From: Agrypnia vestita | Taxonomy: Eukaryota; Arthropoda; Insecta; Trichoptera; Phryganeidae | Length of the DNA stretch: 64,000 bases | Direction: 5' to 3' | NCBI GenBank assembly: GCA_016648135.1 | Contig: JADDOH010002033.1 | Coordinates: forward strand, 1 to 64,000 | In this document: positions 31,829 to 42,000 of the stretch, piece after piece | Numbering within the stretch: the first letter of the stretch is position 1 | Layout: each line of letters opens with the position of its first letter | Notes under the pieces: generated by a model | The model's input: only the letters and a program-made list of their open reading frames with translations | Told to the model about the DNA's origin: nothing | Databases searched by the model: none | Position numbers and translations under genes: made by a program

Positions 31829-31912
31829 TCCGCGAGTGCGCGGCGCCCATCGCTGGAAGTGACTGAACTAGTGATGGGTCCGCTCTGTACTCACTACTAC
31901 AATGTAGTACTA

Positions 31913-32057
31913 CAGTTGCCGGCAAACTTCTTGGACATTTTTCGGCGTGGTGGGGGTATGCGCAGAAGACAAATTTTGGGTCTCGTTGGTGGAATGGTAC
32001 ATGCGCAAACTCTCCCCCACTTCGCCGAAAAATGTTCAACATGTTTGCCGGCATCTG
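31913..32057. mobile_element. GCCGGCAAAC MITE, TSD TA (identical to 32985-33129)
   Basis: The termini CAGTTGCCGGCAAAC and GTTTGCCGGCATCTG are flanked by TA. All 145 bp are the same as in the copy at 32985-33129. Confidence 0.9.
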
Positions 32058-32099
32058 TACACTACATTGAAGTGCACACTTCGCACATTTTGATGTGTA

Positions 32100-32640
32100 G
32101 TGCACACTACAAACTACAAACACCAAAGTTATTGAAAGTATAAACTTCAAACAGTACACTTCATTCCAAAGCGAACACTACAAAGTACATACACTTCAAA
32201 GTTATCGAAAGTATGAGAAACATACTTTAAATAGTGCATTTTTTTACGTGAATTTTTTGGGAAGTTGATGTAGGTAAACGAAGAAATCTCTGGAATCTGT
32301 AACAACTTTTTTTTTAGCTCGCCAAACTTCTATTTGGGAAAAAAATACTTCATTTCATTTAAAAATTTACTTCACTATTACTTCACTTCATTAATATTAC
32401 AATTACTTCCCTTCATTTAAAAATTTACTTCACTATTACTTCATTTCATTACTTCACTTTATTATTATTACAATTACTTCACTTCATTTACATCACTTCA
32501 ATTACTTCATTTCACTTACTTCACTTCATTTACTTCACTTCATTTCGTAGTACTACAATTACTTCACTTCAAGTAGTTTTTACTACAATTGTAGTGTACA
32601 CTTTGTAGTCTTCAAACTGGTGAACGTGTGTGTGTTGTAG
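32100..32640. repeat. TTACTTCACTTCATTT tandem-like region
   Basis: 32340-32580 is made of irregular units of TTACTTCA and CTTCATTT. The flanks at 31895-32240 and 32545-32640 carry TAGTACTACAA and TGTAGTGTACAC inverted scraps. No gene. Confidence 0.65.
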
Positions 32641-32740
32641 TCTTCATTTTGAAATGAAGTTTATCCCTTCGCTAGACTGAACGTACAAGTTACATCCGGA
32701 GCTAAGCTAACTAATTCCCAAACGGACACGGAAGGTCTCG

Positions 32741-32835
32741 AGACATGGCCGGCCGCGGGGAAGGGGCGGCCTCGGACCGCGCGGGGGTCCGCCGCGCCCC
32801 CGGGGCCCGCCCGCGCGGGCAAGTGTGACGGACCG
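32741..32835. other. short, very GC-rich island
   Basis: About 95 bp, mostly G and C with many CpGs (GGCCTCGGACCGCGCGGGGG), in an otherwise AT-rich window. It could be a promoter-type CpG patch or foreign DNA. No rRNA similarity that I can recognise. Confidence 0.5.
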
Positions 32836-32881
32836 CCACTGAGCAGATCTGCCTAACCAACAAGTCAATTAACAGCGATCA

Positions 32882-32980
32882 ATGTCCAGCAAGTGCCATC
32901 ACAGCGAAGACACACCCCCGGCGTCCCGGCTCTCCGATTTCGTATATATGCTGCGTGGCCGGCGCCAAGCGCGTGAACGT
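32882..32980 (+). CDS. possible first coding exon, unidentified
   Basis: After the GC island, an ATG in fair context (GATCAATGTCC) opens a frame MSSKCHHSEDTPPASRLSDF, VYMLRGRRQARERC, with G or C in most third codon positions, unlike the transposon frames around it. A GTATAT after SDF might be a splice donor. A MITE inserted at 32985 interrupts the frame. I do not recognise the protein, and no following exon is visible. It may be a host gene start, a dead gene or chance. Confidence 0.25.
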
Positions 32981-32984
32981 TGTA

Positions 32985-33129
32985 CAGTTGCCGGCAAACT
33001 TCTTGGACATTTTTCGGCGTGGTGGGGGTATGCGCAGAAGACAAATTTTGGGTCTCGTTGGTGGAATGGTACATGCGCAAACTCTCCCCCACTTCGCCGA
33101 AAAATGTTCAACATGTTTGCCGGCATCTG
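32985..33129. mobile_element. GCCGGCAAAC MITE, TSD TA (identical to 31913-32057)
   Basis: TA on both sides (32983-32984, 33130-33131). See the 31913 copy. Confidence 0.9.
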
Positions 33130-34134
33130 TAACTCTGTCGTATTTTGGATCATATCTTCGAAACTATGCGACAAATACTTCAATTTTTTTTGCAGTCATG
33201 TGAACGATAACTGTCCTCGACGATTTGCATTCTCGAATTTTGTGTTGTTTGTGTGATTATTTTTAAATGTTTATTCAAAGTTTTCATACAATTTGTACGT
33301 GTTATACCACTAATATTTTGGAACTTATTCGAACTAGAATATTAATACAAATCCTTTTTGTTTAGGTTAGCCATTCCTGTCAATGAACTCATTGTTTATG
33401 TTAGTCCCTCGATTAGAGGATTCCATATGAAGACAAAGAGATGAATCTTTACCCTTTAACCTGTTTAGCCCTTTAGGTCATTGAACTCATTAAATTGTTT
33501 AAATTAACATCATAAAAATCCCTTCGAAACAAAGAATGTTTATATTAATTTGAGAACAAAGGAAATAGGGTATAAATAATACGAAGTGGTCTAAGATGCT
33601 TGTTTCTGATTTTTGCTCTGTAAAGTTCTTCACAAATAAATTTATTAATTCTCCTGTAGTGTTTAACTGATATAAAATCCTTTCAATACTGACACATCCT
33701 GTGCGGGAAATTTAATTAACGGCCGCACACTACCGCCATCTATGAAAATAAATAAAAACATTTAATTGACTAAAATAATCGCAGTTCTATACAATATATA
33801 ATATGGGTTCGGTTCTCGGATAAACGAGAATGGAATGTCAGGCTCTTGTATTGTGTAAAAAGGCACATTCGTCTTTAGTTACTTTGATAATACAAATGTA
33901 AGAGCAAAATGTACTCGTATTTTGTTGGCTGTGTGAATTTTGATTCGGAATTTTACGTTTTATTAGTTTCTTATCTCGATTATTATGAAAACAGTTCGCC
34001 TTCATCAATTTTACAAAATTTTAATTTAATATCTTTATCGTATATTATTTCATCGCATTTTATTATATATTTATATATTTATTTATTTCAACGGTTACAA
34101 AACCTATTACAGTAATTTGATGTTGTACTAATTA
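33130..34134. other. about 1 kb without recognised genes
   Basis: 33780-33895 (GGGTTCGGTTCTCGGATAAA, GGAATGTCAGGCTCTTG) differs in texture from its surroundings and may be an unrecognised repeat. The rest is AT-rich. Confidence 0.35.
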
Positions 34135-34800
34135 CCTTATAATATAAAATGAGAGTAAGTAAAAGTAAGCATAAGATAATAAAGATAAAATATGTAGAAT
34201 ACAGTGTTAATATAAAATAACATAATAATGTCAAAAGTAAGCATAAAATAACAGGGATAAAAAAATAAATAATTACAGAGTAAATATACAATAACAAAAG
34301 TATTAAAAAGAAGTAATATATATTCAATAGTATAAAAAAGTTAACAAATGAGAATTAATTACAATTTATGAAATGCAGCAACAGAGTTAGAAACTAAAAT
34401 GGACTGCCTTATTTCTCTAAGAAGTAATTTTATGTTACACAAAATACATATTATAATATAAAGTGACAAAGTAATTTATGATATAAAACGAAAAAATAAT
34501 TTATAATATAAATTAAGAAAGTAAATAAAAGTAAGTATAAGATAACAAAGATTAAAGATATAAAATACAGAGTAAATATAAAAAGCGTAATAGTGACAAA
34601 AGTCAGAATAAAATAACAAAGATATAAAATTTAAATACAGAGTAAATATAAAATAGTACAAGTATAAAAAAGAAATAATATAAATTATCAATAATATCAA
34701 AAAGTTAAACGGTGAATTAATTACAATTTATGAAATTATGAAGCAACCGAGTTAGAAACTAAAATGGACTGTCTTGTTTCTCTAAGAAGTATTTATTGAG
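34135..34800 (-). repeat. about 365-bp tandem duplication in a LINE 3' region
   Basis: GAGTTAGAAACTAAAATGGA followed by CTGCCTTATTTCTCTAAGAAG at about 34384-34428 recurs at about 34750-34795, and the AT-rich AATATAAAATAACATAATA stretches between also recur. The duplication lies at the end of the jockey-type LINE. Confidence 0.65.
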
Positions 34801-37130
34801 ATGAGTACGGTAGCACTCTAATGTAACACTGAAGATATCCGATATGTGTGCGTATTCGTTGCCTAGTGTAAGTAATCTGTTAATCGTACAGTGTTGGAAG
34901 TGCGCGGTATTCGTTTTGTTGCAGAAATAAGTATTTTGGGAACGGGTATGCCTTTGTGGCACGTTGATTGTAATAAGCGATAGGAGGTCAGGTGCATCCA
35001 ATCTGTTACTATTAATTATTTTGAATAGAAAAATTAAGTCAGCTATTATACGTCTATCACAGAGTTTCGTTAGCCTTGACGTTCGTAGAAGATAGTTGTA
35101 GTTAATTTGCTCTATTGGGATACGTAACCTATAGTTTAAATATCTTAAAAATTTGTATTGTACTTTTTCTATTGTGTGGATGTGGCTGGTGTAATATGGT
35201 GACCATAGAGGGCTGCAGTATTCTAACTGACTTCTAACTAGGGATTTATATAGATGTATGCAAGTAGAAAGATTGTTAAAGTTTTGGGAATTGCGAATTA
35301 TAAATCCAAGCATTTTCATTCCTTTGTTGGAGATATTGTTAATGTGACTTATATAGTTTAATTTTGAATCTATTGTGATTCCCAAAATTTTGCTATTAAG
35401 ATCTTGTGGCTGACTGTGTCAAGGCTTTACTGAAATCTGTGTAAATCGCATCCACCTGCCCTCTATTGTCTAGATTTTTAGAAATAAATGTCGTATACAG
35501 TGTAAGGTTTGTCAAAGTTGATCTATCGCTTATAAATCCATGCTGGGAATGAGTGATGATTTGACATATTGGGTTAGTGATTTTATTTAGAACTAGTTTT
35601 TCTAGAAGTTTTGGTAATACAGATAAAATACAAATGGGTCTGTAATTTTTTATATCAGATTTATCACCTTTTTTGTGGATTGGGGTAATGTAGGCAAGTT
35701 TAAATATGTCAGCGAAGTAACCGGTCTGGATGGATTGGTTAAAGATAACGGATAAAGGGTACAACAGTTCAGTACATTTTTTTTTTAAATATTCGAGGTT
35801 TTCGATCCGGGCCTGGTGCTATTTTTATGTCCAACTTCATTATTTCAATTGAAATTTCATGTTCAATAAAGCTAATGGGTAGTATGAGTGCTTCGTTCGT
35901 GCATGAGAAGTTGGGAATTGTTTCGTTGGAATTATCACACACGTAAACACTTTTGAAGTGATCCGCGAACAGGTTAGAGATATCGTTTTTGCTGTTGGTG
36001 AAGGCATTATTATAGTGCATGGTGCTAGGCACGGTTGAATCGTCTCTTTTCAGAGAGTTTGTGTATTGCCAGAATTTATTTATATTTAGTTTCATCTGGG
36101 TTTCGATTTGAAATATATATTGTTTAAATAATTTATCTGATAATTGTTTACATATATATCTTAAGGAAGAGAAAGTTTCGTAATCAGATATTAATCCGCT
36201 TTCTCTGTAATTTTGATGTGCTATTTTTTTCTTCGCTATTAGGTTGATTAAAGTATTATCGAACCATTTTGGGTAGGTACTATGATGATTATATGAGTGG
36301 GGTACATATTTGTCAATTATTTCATATAAGATTTGATAAAGTTTGTCAATATTCTGATTTATAGTATTGAGTTTTAAAAAAGACCAGTCAATGTTACGAA
36401 GAGAATCGTTTACTTTTAAATAATCACACCTGTTGAAGTTATGTAAGACCATATTACACTGATGGTTGTTACTAGGTACATTACAGTATTTTAATGTACA
36501 CATGATAGGGGTGGATGATTTTGATCAATCGTTAGTAGGGGTTCTAGTGCTATGGTTAGATCCAGGTTTTGGTCATTTGTGAATATAAGGTCCAGGATTC
36601 TATTGTTGATGTTCTTAACATTATATTTTTGTGAAAGGCCCAAAAAGTTAATCATAGCCATGATTTCATGACTGCTTTCAGTTAGATGTGGTTGTTCAAG
36701 TACGTCCCAATTTATATGTGGCAAGTTATAATCGCCTAAAATGAGTAATTTTTTGCATGGACTTTTCATAATAACATATTCAAGATCTTCGATGTGACTT
36801 CTATACAACTGAACGTCGGAGAAAGGAGGAATGTACGCACAGCTAATTAATGTTTTATTCTCGCCTGAGAGTAAAGTAACGAAGACCTGTTCAACATGAT
36901 TATTTTTAGCATATACTCGGCGTGAATTAATGTTTTTAGGAATCGCAATGAGTACGCCACCGCCTCGAGTTTTGTGGCTGGTTGTGGTGCTTCTGTCTGA
37001 ACGGTAAACATTGTACAATTCCAGGCCCAATTTGGCTGTGTATATTGTAGAATCTAACCATGTTTCAGTTAGTAGTATTATTTGCGGCTTTACAGCTAAT
37101 AAGTTCATTTAATTTGCTCTTCATTCCTCT
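34759..37130 (-). pseudogene. jockey-type LINE ORF2 with the RT catalytic core deleted
   Basis: Order on the minus strand: endonuclease (37108-36491: QIILLTETWLDSTIY, GGGVLIAIPKNI, LLILGDYNLPHINWDV, ILDLIFTND), spacer (36503-35769: VNDSLRNIDWSFLKLN, YPKWFDNTLINLIAKK, IAPGPD), RT fingers/palm start (35764-35396: TPIHKKGDKSDIKNYRPI, LLEKLVLNKI, SQHGFISDRSTLTNL, AIYTDFSKA), then directly the RT thumb and tail (35385-34759: GITIDSKLNYISHINN, SLVRSQLEYCSPLWSP, IEKVQYKFLRYLNYR). Frameshifts lie near 36495, 35770 and 35410. The segment that should carry FADD/YADD is absent: codons for DTVSHKIL run straight into those for GITIDSKL. This copy cannot reverse transcribe. In the endonuclease, TETW and GDYN are intact, while the late SDH motif reads IDQNHP. 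Confidence 0.85.
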
Positions 37131-37166
37131 TACGTTCTGATAGTATAGACTTATTATTAGTTTTTT

Positions 37167-37463
37167 TTATATGATAATATTATTGTTTAAGTCGCAGTGA
37201 CACCAATATTTTAAATATTGAATTGAATACTGTTTTACTCGCCTGAGAGTAAAGTAACTGTTCAACATGATTATTTTTAGCATATACTCGGCGTGAATTA
37301 ATGTTTTTAGGAATCGCAATGAGTATCGAGTTTTGTGGCAACGGTAAACATTGTACAATTCCAGGCCCAATTTGGCTGTGTATATTGTAGAATCTAACCA
37401 TGTTTCAGTTAGTATATTATTTGCGGCTTTACAGCTAATAAGTTCATTTAATTTGCTCTTCAT
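37167..37463 (-). pseudogene. second, shortened copy of the LINE endonuclease start
   Basis: It repeats 36862-37130 in the same orientation (TETWLDSTIYTAKLGLELYN again readable) but lacks several short internal blocks, for example 7 bp between GTAAC and TGTTCAAC and about 10 bp before TCGAGTTTTGTGG. Confidence 0.8.
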
Positions 37464-38105
37464 TCCTCTTAATAAATAGACTATTATTAGTTTTTTTTAT
37501 AAATAATATTTTGTTTTGTCGAGTGATTTTAATTTATTTATATTTTCATGGACCTAATTAGGGGCCTATTAATTAACATAGGGATATAAATATATTCTCT
37601 TATAGAGACGATTTGTACAAAATATATTGGTAGATATAATACGTTGTCTTTAAGTAGGTACAATGTCAAAGTAGAAATGTTAGAATTGACAGTTTTTGTA
37701 ACAAAAAAATTAAAAACACACCGACCTACATATTTAGGTTACAATAATGAAATAGTACAAATTGAATATTTATGTTTAAAAGGACAAAAACACATTAAAA
37801 AGGTAAATTTAAGACAATGATTAAGATGCTGTGAAGTGTGAAGCGTATGTAGATATTCAGTAGGTACCTACCTACCTAGTGCGGCAAAATTCAATAATAA
37901 ATAAATGCACGTGCATTTTCTGTATTTGTATTTACTAATTAATAAATATATAGGTATTAGCTTTTTTAAATTTTTATGTTAATTTCTGCCGCTGCTCAAT
38001 TGATATTCTTAATTGAGAGATGTCAAATGTCAAATTATATCACATCACATATATAAATGATATATCATATTCGATTACTGTAAGTGTACGGCTCGCTCGT
38101 TTTTA
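37464..38105. other. AT-rich interval, nothing recognised
   Basis: No gene or shared repeat seen. Confidence 0.4.
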
Positions 38106-38735
38106 CTTCCTTTTTTTTAACTCGTGGCGTCTGCTTGTCTGCTTATCTGACGAAAAAACTTTGGATTGATTTTTAACCCTTTTGCCGTAATTCAATCGAG
38201 CTGAAACTTTGCAAGTAGACTCGTGGCGACGATCAAGAAGATCTATCAAATTTTCGTTAAAAAATAATAATTATAGTATAATTTTGGATTTTTCAAATTT
38301 TTAATGGTTTTTTAATACAATTCAGTAAGTTGTATGAAAATTCCGACGCATATGGTAGACACGACACCCGAAAATGAGAATGGGGTTTTGTAAAAACTTG
38401 GTTTTTAAGGGGACTTTTTTGCTTCCTTTCTTTTAGCTCGCAGCGTTTGCTTGCTTGTCTGACGAAAAAACTTTGGATCGAATTTTAACCTTTTTCCCGT
38501 GATCGAATCGAGCTGAAACTTTGCGGGCAGACTCGTGGCGACGATAAAAATGATCTAACAAATTTTCGTTAAAAAAATTAATAATTGTGGTATAATTTTT
38601 TGGATTTTACGAAATTTTTTAATAATCAATTTTGTAGCGTCGCTCAACTCGAGCTCAACGCGTAGGGTAAGAGCTAAACATGTTTTAACTAGGAAATGAG
38701 AAAGGGAGTATAATAAAAACTTGGTTTTTATGGGT
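38106..38735 (+). repeat. family R, two head-to-tail units
   Basis: Unit 1 is about 38106-38410 and unit 2 about 38411-38735. Each starts with a T-rich CTTCC(T)n block and GTCTGCTTG, has the CGAGCTGAAACTTTGC box, and ends with AAAACTTGGTTTTTA. Unit 1 keeps the ATACAATTCAGTAAGTTGTAT hairpin in mutated form. Confidence 0.75.
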
Positions 38736-39100
38736 AACTTGTTTTTTTTGGTTTTTGTGTTGAAGTTTGGCGTCGTTTCTCTGGTGGCGGCGGCCGTCAG
38801 TGGGCAAGCGAATCAATCCGTCAAGTATACCAAGAGCGCAGAAAACAGGAAGGAGCTTATTTCACCCGTCGACCGAATCGTCCCCTATCCCCCTGACGCC
38901 GCGCCGCCTCGCACGTCGCTAGTTTACTCGCCGGCGGCCGTCAGTGGACAGGCGAATCAATCCGTCAAGTTTACCAGGAGCACAGAAGAACGGAGATGTG
39001 GAAAGAAAGACCCCGTTTCACACTGATCGGCAAAAATCCCGGTCCTTCACTGACGTTGCGTCGCTATCGGATATTCATCGCTACCAGGAGCGCATGAACA
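38736..39100 (+). repeat. GC-rich repeat with two AGCGAATCAATCCGTCAAGT-type units
   Basis: CGGCCGTCAGTGGGCAAGCG, then AATCAATCCGTCAAGTATAC at 38787-38828 recurs about 145 bp later (38932-38973), each followed by ACCARGAGCRCAGAA. A third ACCAGGAGCGCATGAA lies at 39082-39097. A 101-codon frame across it begins with a hydrophobic stretch, but the frame is explained by the repeats, and I do not call it a gene. Confidence 0.6.
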
Positions 39101-40214
39101 CGAAGACATGTTAAGTGAAGTTGCACCGTAACGATAACGTTAGACGGATTTATTTTATTGTCTGTCACATTTTTGCTGTGACGAAATAAATATGAAGTTA
39201 CATAATTTTTTTAGAATTTGTTTTAATTTAAACTTTTTTGATATTTTTTTGCATAATCACAACTCTTTTGACACGTTTGTTATTATTTAAAATGGGGGAT
39301 ATAAAAACAAAGGATTTATATAATGTATGTAAGAGAAAAGTAAAGCACGGAGTGAAAGAAAGAAAGGAGCGTTTGAGGAAGGACGAGGGACTTAAAGTGA
39401 CTCAGAAATTCCAAGAGAATATCAAGGCCTTTTGGAAGGAAGTTAAAAAGTCTCGAAGTGACGCGTGGCTACATAGACTATTCAACCTATGTTTAGAGGG
39501 CAGCTACACTCCTAAGGATTGGAAAAGAGCTGATATCACGCCTCTATATAAAGGAAAATGGTCGCGAATGGACTGCGCGAGCTACCTGGCCGTTAGCCTA
39601 TTGAGCTCTGTTGCAAACTGTATGCGAGAATTTTGATAGAAAGAGTGAGGTTGACAAGGAAAGAAAAGGTGTGGGATGTACAAGGAGCGTTCATGAGTGG
39701 AAGAGGATGCATGGACCAGATTTTCTCATTGCGCCAGATGACGGAAAAGTTTTTGGCAAAGAACCAAAAACTTTTTTGTGCCTTTGTGGATCTCCAAAAA
39801 GCGTATGACAGAATGATAAGACGAAAGTTATGGAAGGTTTTGTCTGAATACGGGGTGAGGAGTAAACTCATACAGACAATTGCATCCCTGTACAAAGGAA
39901 GTAGTGCTTGCGTGAGAATTAATGGGGCATTCACATCATTTTGATATTACAAAAGGTGTCAAACAGGAATTCGTAATGTCACCATGGCTTTTCAACCTAT
40001 ATGTGAATAATTGTATGAAAGAACTGAAGGAAGTAGAAGTTAGAGCGAAAATGGACGGACTCACCATATCATGCCTACTATACGCAGACGACGCAGTATT
40101 AGTGGCTAACAGTGAAGCTGATCTGCAGTGCCTGGTTTACAGGATGTCCGATGTATGCATGCATGTCAGCAAATCGAAAGTGATGGTATTCGAGAGAGAC
40201 GAAAGAGTGACTAA

Positions 40215-40901
40215 GCGCTTGTTCAGACACAGCGGGAACCGTGCCGTTTCAGAATCGCATGAAATCCGTGCGGGTGTCATTTACCTAGATTTGTATGTGA
40301 TCGTTCAGACACAACCGTGCGGTTAGTGAACCGCTGCGGTGCCCGCAACCCAACCGCTAGAAAATAGACCCGCACGGCGTCCGCACGATCCTATTACTAT
40401 GGGGCCTTACGAGAGCGTTCAGTCGCGTTGCGGGCACCGCACGGTTCTATATTCTCTTTTCTATGCTTATGGATCGCTTTGACACTGAGTTTTTTATTGA
40501 TGAAGTGGAGAAAGGACCTTTAATATGGGATCTTCAGTGTGAGGATTACTCAAATATGCCAAGAACCAAGCTTGGCAGGAGTTGGTGGAGATATTTGGAA
40601 ATGGTGTAAAAAAAGAGTATTTTAGAGAAGTAGGTATTTATTCACCAAAAATGAACTGACAGAATGATATTTATGTGTCTTGCCATGCAACACGGCCGTC
40701 GTTAACAAAGTAATGAGCGAATATATCTCTGATATTCAAAGGTGGAGAACGACACCAGAACTGTCAAACTGACGTTTATTTTCGCGCGCACAAATTGTTT
40801 ATTAACCGCGGCTGTGTGAACAGATGACACAAATCGCATGTTTTGAAACGCGATTCTGAAACTGAAGACACAGCGGGAACCGGCTGTGTCTGAACAAGCG
40901 C
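40215..40901 (+). mobile_element. Harbinger-type element, 687 bp, TSD TAA, inside the LINE
   Basis: The TIRs GCGCTTGTTCAGACACAGCG and the complement of GCGCTTGTTCAGACACAGCC are flanked by TAA (40212-40214, 40902-40904). The LINE frame resumes at GTGATGTAATTGTAAACAA. A MADF coding remnant lies inside; no transposase. Confidence 0.85.
40469..40659 (+). pseudogene. MADF-domain protein remnant of the Harbinger element
   Basis: The frame MDRFDTEFFIDEVEKGPLIW, DLQCEDYSN shifts by one base near 40557 and continues YAKNQAWQELVEIFGNG, VKKEYFRE to a TGA at 40657-40659. FIxEVxKxPxxWDxxxxDYxN...AWxExxxxxG is a clear MADF signature. It differs in sequence from the MADF ORFs at 31244 and 49117, so it is a separate lineage. 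Confidence 0.7.
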
Positions 40902-41225
40902 TAAGTGTGATGTAATTGTAAACAATGAATGCTTGGAACAAGTAAAAACAAATACACAAACGAGTTTGTGTATTTGGGAAATATCTTTAGTAGAGACGGC
41001 AAGGCTGAGAATGATATCGAAAGGAGAGTGACTGCGGGAAACAAAGTTAATGGTGCTTTGAATGCAATTATGGCCAATAAGAATCTGTCAATGGAAGCAA
41101 GACTAGCGGTACATAATGGCGTTCTAGTGCCAACCCTAATGTATGGAAGTGAAGCCTGGAATTGCCAAAAGAGAAATGAAAGTAGGTTGAATGCGGTAGA
41201 AATGCGGAATTGGAATAAGCTGGAT

Positions 41226-41956
41226 TAATAGAGGCACAGTTGATAATGTAAATCCGGGTGCGAAAGGAAAAATATATCCTTAAAACAATTAAAACCTGGA
41301 AATTACAATATTTTAGACAAACCATCTGACATCCAGAGAAGTCCTGCATCTCAACATTCAAGGCAAAATTGCATGCCGAGGAGGTCCTGGAAAACGAAGG
41401 ATATCTTGACTGAAGAATGATGCAACGATTCGGGAAATTCACGGTCCAACTATATACAAGTATACCTTTCAAAAATGGCAAGGAAAATACGTTATCTTGT
41501 GTATGAAGTAAGTAAGTATATAGAAATTAAGATTGTTTATGATCTGTAGATCCATTGTACACGGATGACATTTGTCTTCTCGATTGTCCTTTGTGCGGAA
41601 AACGCGCAAAGGACAATCTAATCTACTCAGATCTAATCTATCGTACAGCGGGTAAAAAACCAAGATTTCTTGAAAAATAATTATTTTCTCTAATTCGCCA
41701 TAATATCTAAAAAACCGATGAATATTTTTTAATAAAATTTTCATATGTATTATTAGACCTCTTTGCTATATTCTATACCACGAAAAACGATAGTACAGTC
41801 GAAAATACCCAGTACTGAACAAATAAAACATCGCATTTAAACTTCTTCGATTCTTAAATTCCTTATTTAGAGTTCTTCGATTTTTAAACATAAACCTTTT
41901 TAAGTGTCCAGTAAGACAGACATTTTATACGGACCGTATATTTTACAAAGAAGCAA
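41226..41956. other. interval with a possible LINE scrap and a hairpin
   Basis: 41390-41420 (GAGGAGGTCCTGGAAAACGA) resembles the GGPGKRR-type LINE tail, but frames are broken. 41581-41618 is a hairpin with GATTGTCCTTTG / CAAAGGACAATC arms. Otherwise nothing is recognised. Confidence 0.35.
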
Positions 41957-42000
41957 ATCTCGACGTTTCGTTGAAGTCTTATTCAGCTTCATCAGGAGAG
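41957..42000 (-). ncRNA. hammerhead-ribozyme-like core, second family
   Basis: The minus strand reads TCTC, CTGATGA, a stem II (GCTGAA / TTCAAC, one mismatch, loop TAAGAC), GAAAC, GTC, GAGA. Helix I is TCTC/GAGA, and cleavage would be after GUC, the usual preferred triplet. The surrounding sequence is unrelated to the 2531-2725 family apart from the core, so the conserved boxes are not explained by simple copying. Confidence 0.5.

Larger units (their letters stand above)
39289..41225 (+). pseudogene. LINE ORF2 with reverse transcriptase, broken and split by a Harbinger element
   Basis: Readable in order: RADITPLYKGKWSRMDCAS (39520-39580), then a frameshift, VWDVQGAFMSGRGCMDQIF, LFCAFVDLQKAYDRMIRRKL (RT motif A; FVDLQKAYD) and SLYKGSSACVRINGAF. 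After a shift near 39935: FDITKGVKQEFVMSPWLFNL, LLYADDAVLVANSEADL (motif C YADD intact) and KSKVMVFERDERVT. The insert 40215-40901 follows. Past it, a frame reads FVYLGNIFSRDGKAENDIE, RRVTAGNKVNGALNAIMANK and PTLMYGSEAWNCQKRNES before ending at 41225. The C-terminal domain seen at 11637-12203 is missing. No endonuclease part is recognisable upstream. Confidence 0.85.

Noticed and set aside
32340..32580. CRISPR-like or satellite array of TTACTTCACTTCATTT units
   Set aside because: Units are irregular, without spacers or constant period; simple sequence.
32741..32835. Resemblance of the GC-rich island to an rRNA expansion segment
   Set aside because: No conserved rRNA core sequence next to it; only GC richness in common.
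33655..33893. Possible solo LTR (TGTAGTG to AATACA, with a TATA-like stretch)
   Set aside because: No target duplication, no second copy, no primer binding site or polypurine tract.
38721..39026. 101-codon frame with a signal-peptide-like hydrophobic start
   Set aside because: The start lies in the end of a family R unit and the body is two copies of a GC-rich DNA repeat; the hydrophobic start is the translated T-rich R end.
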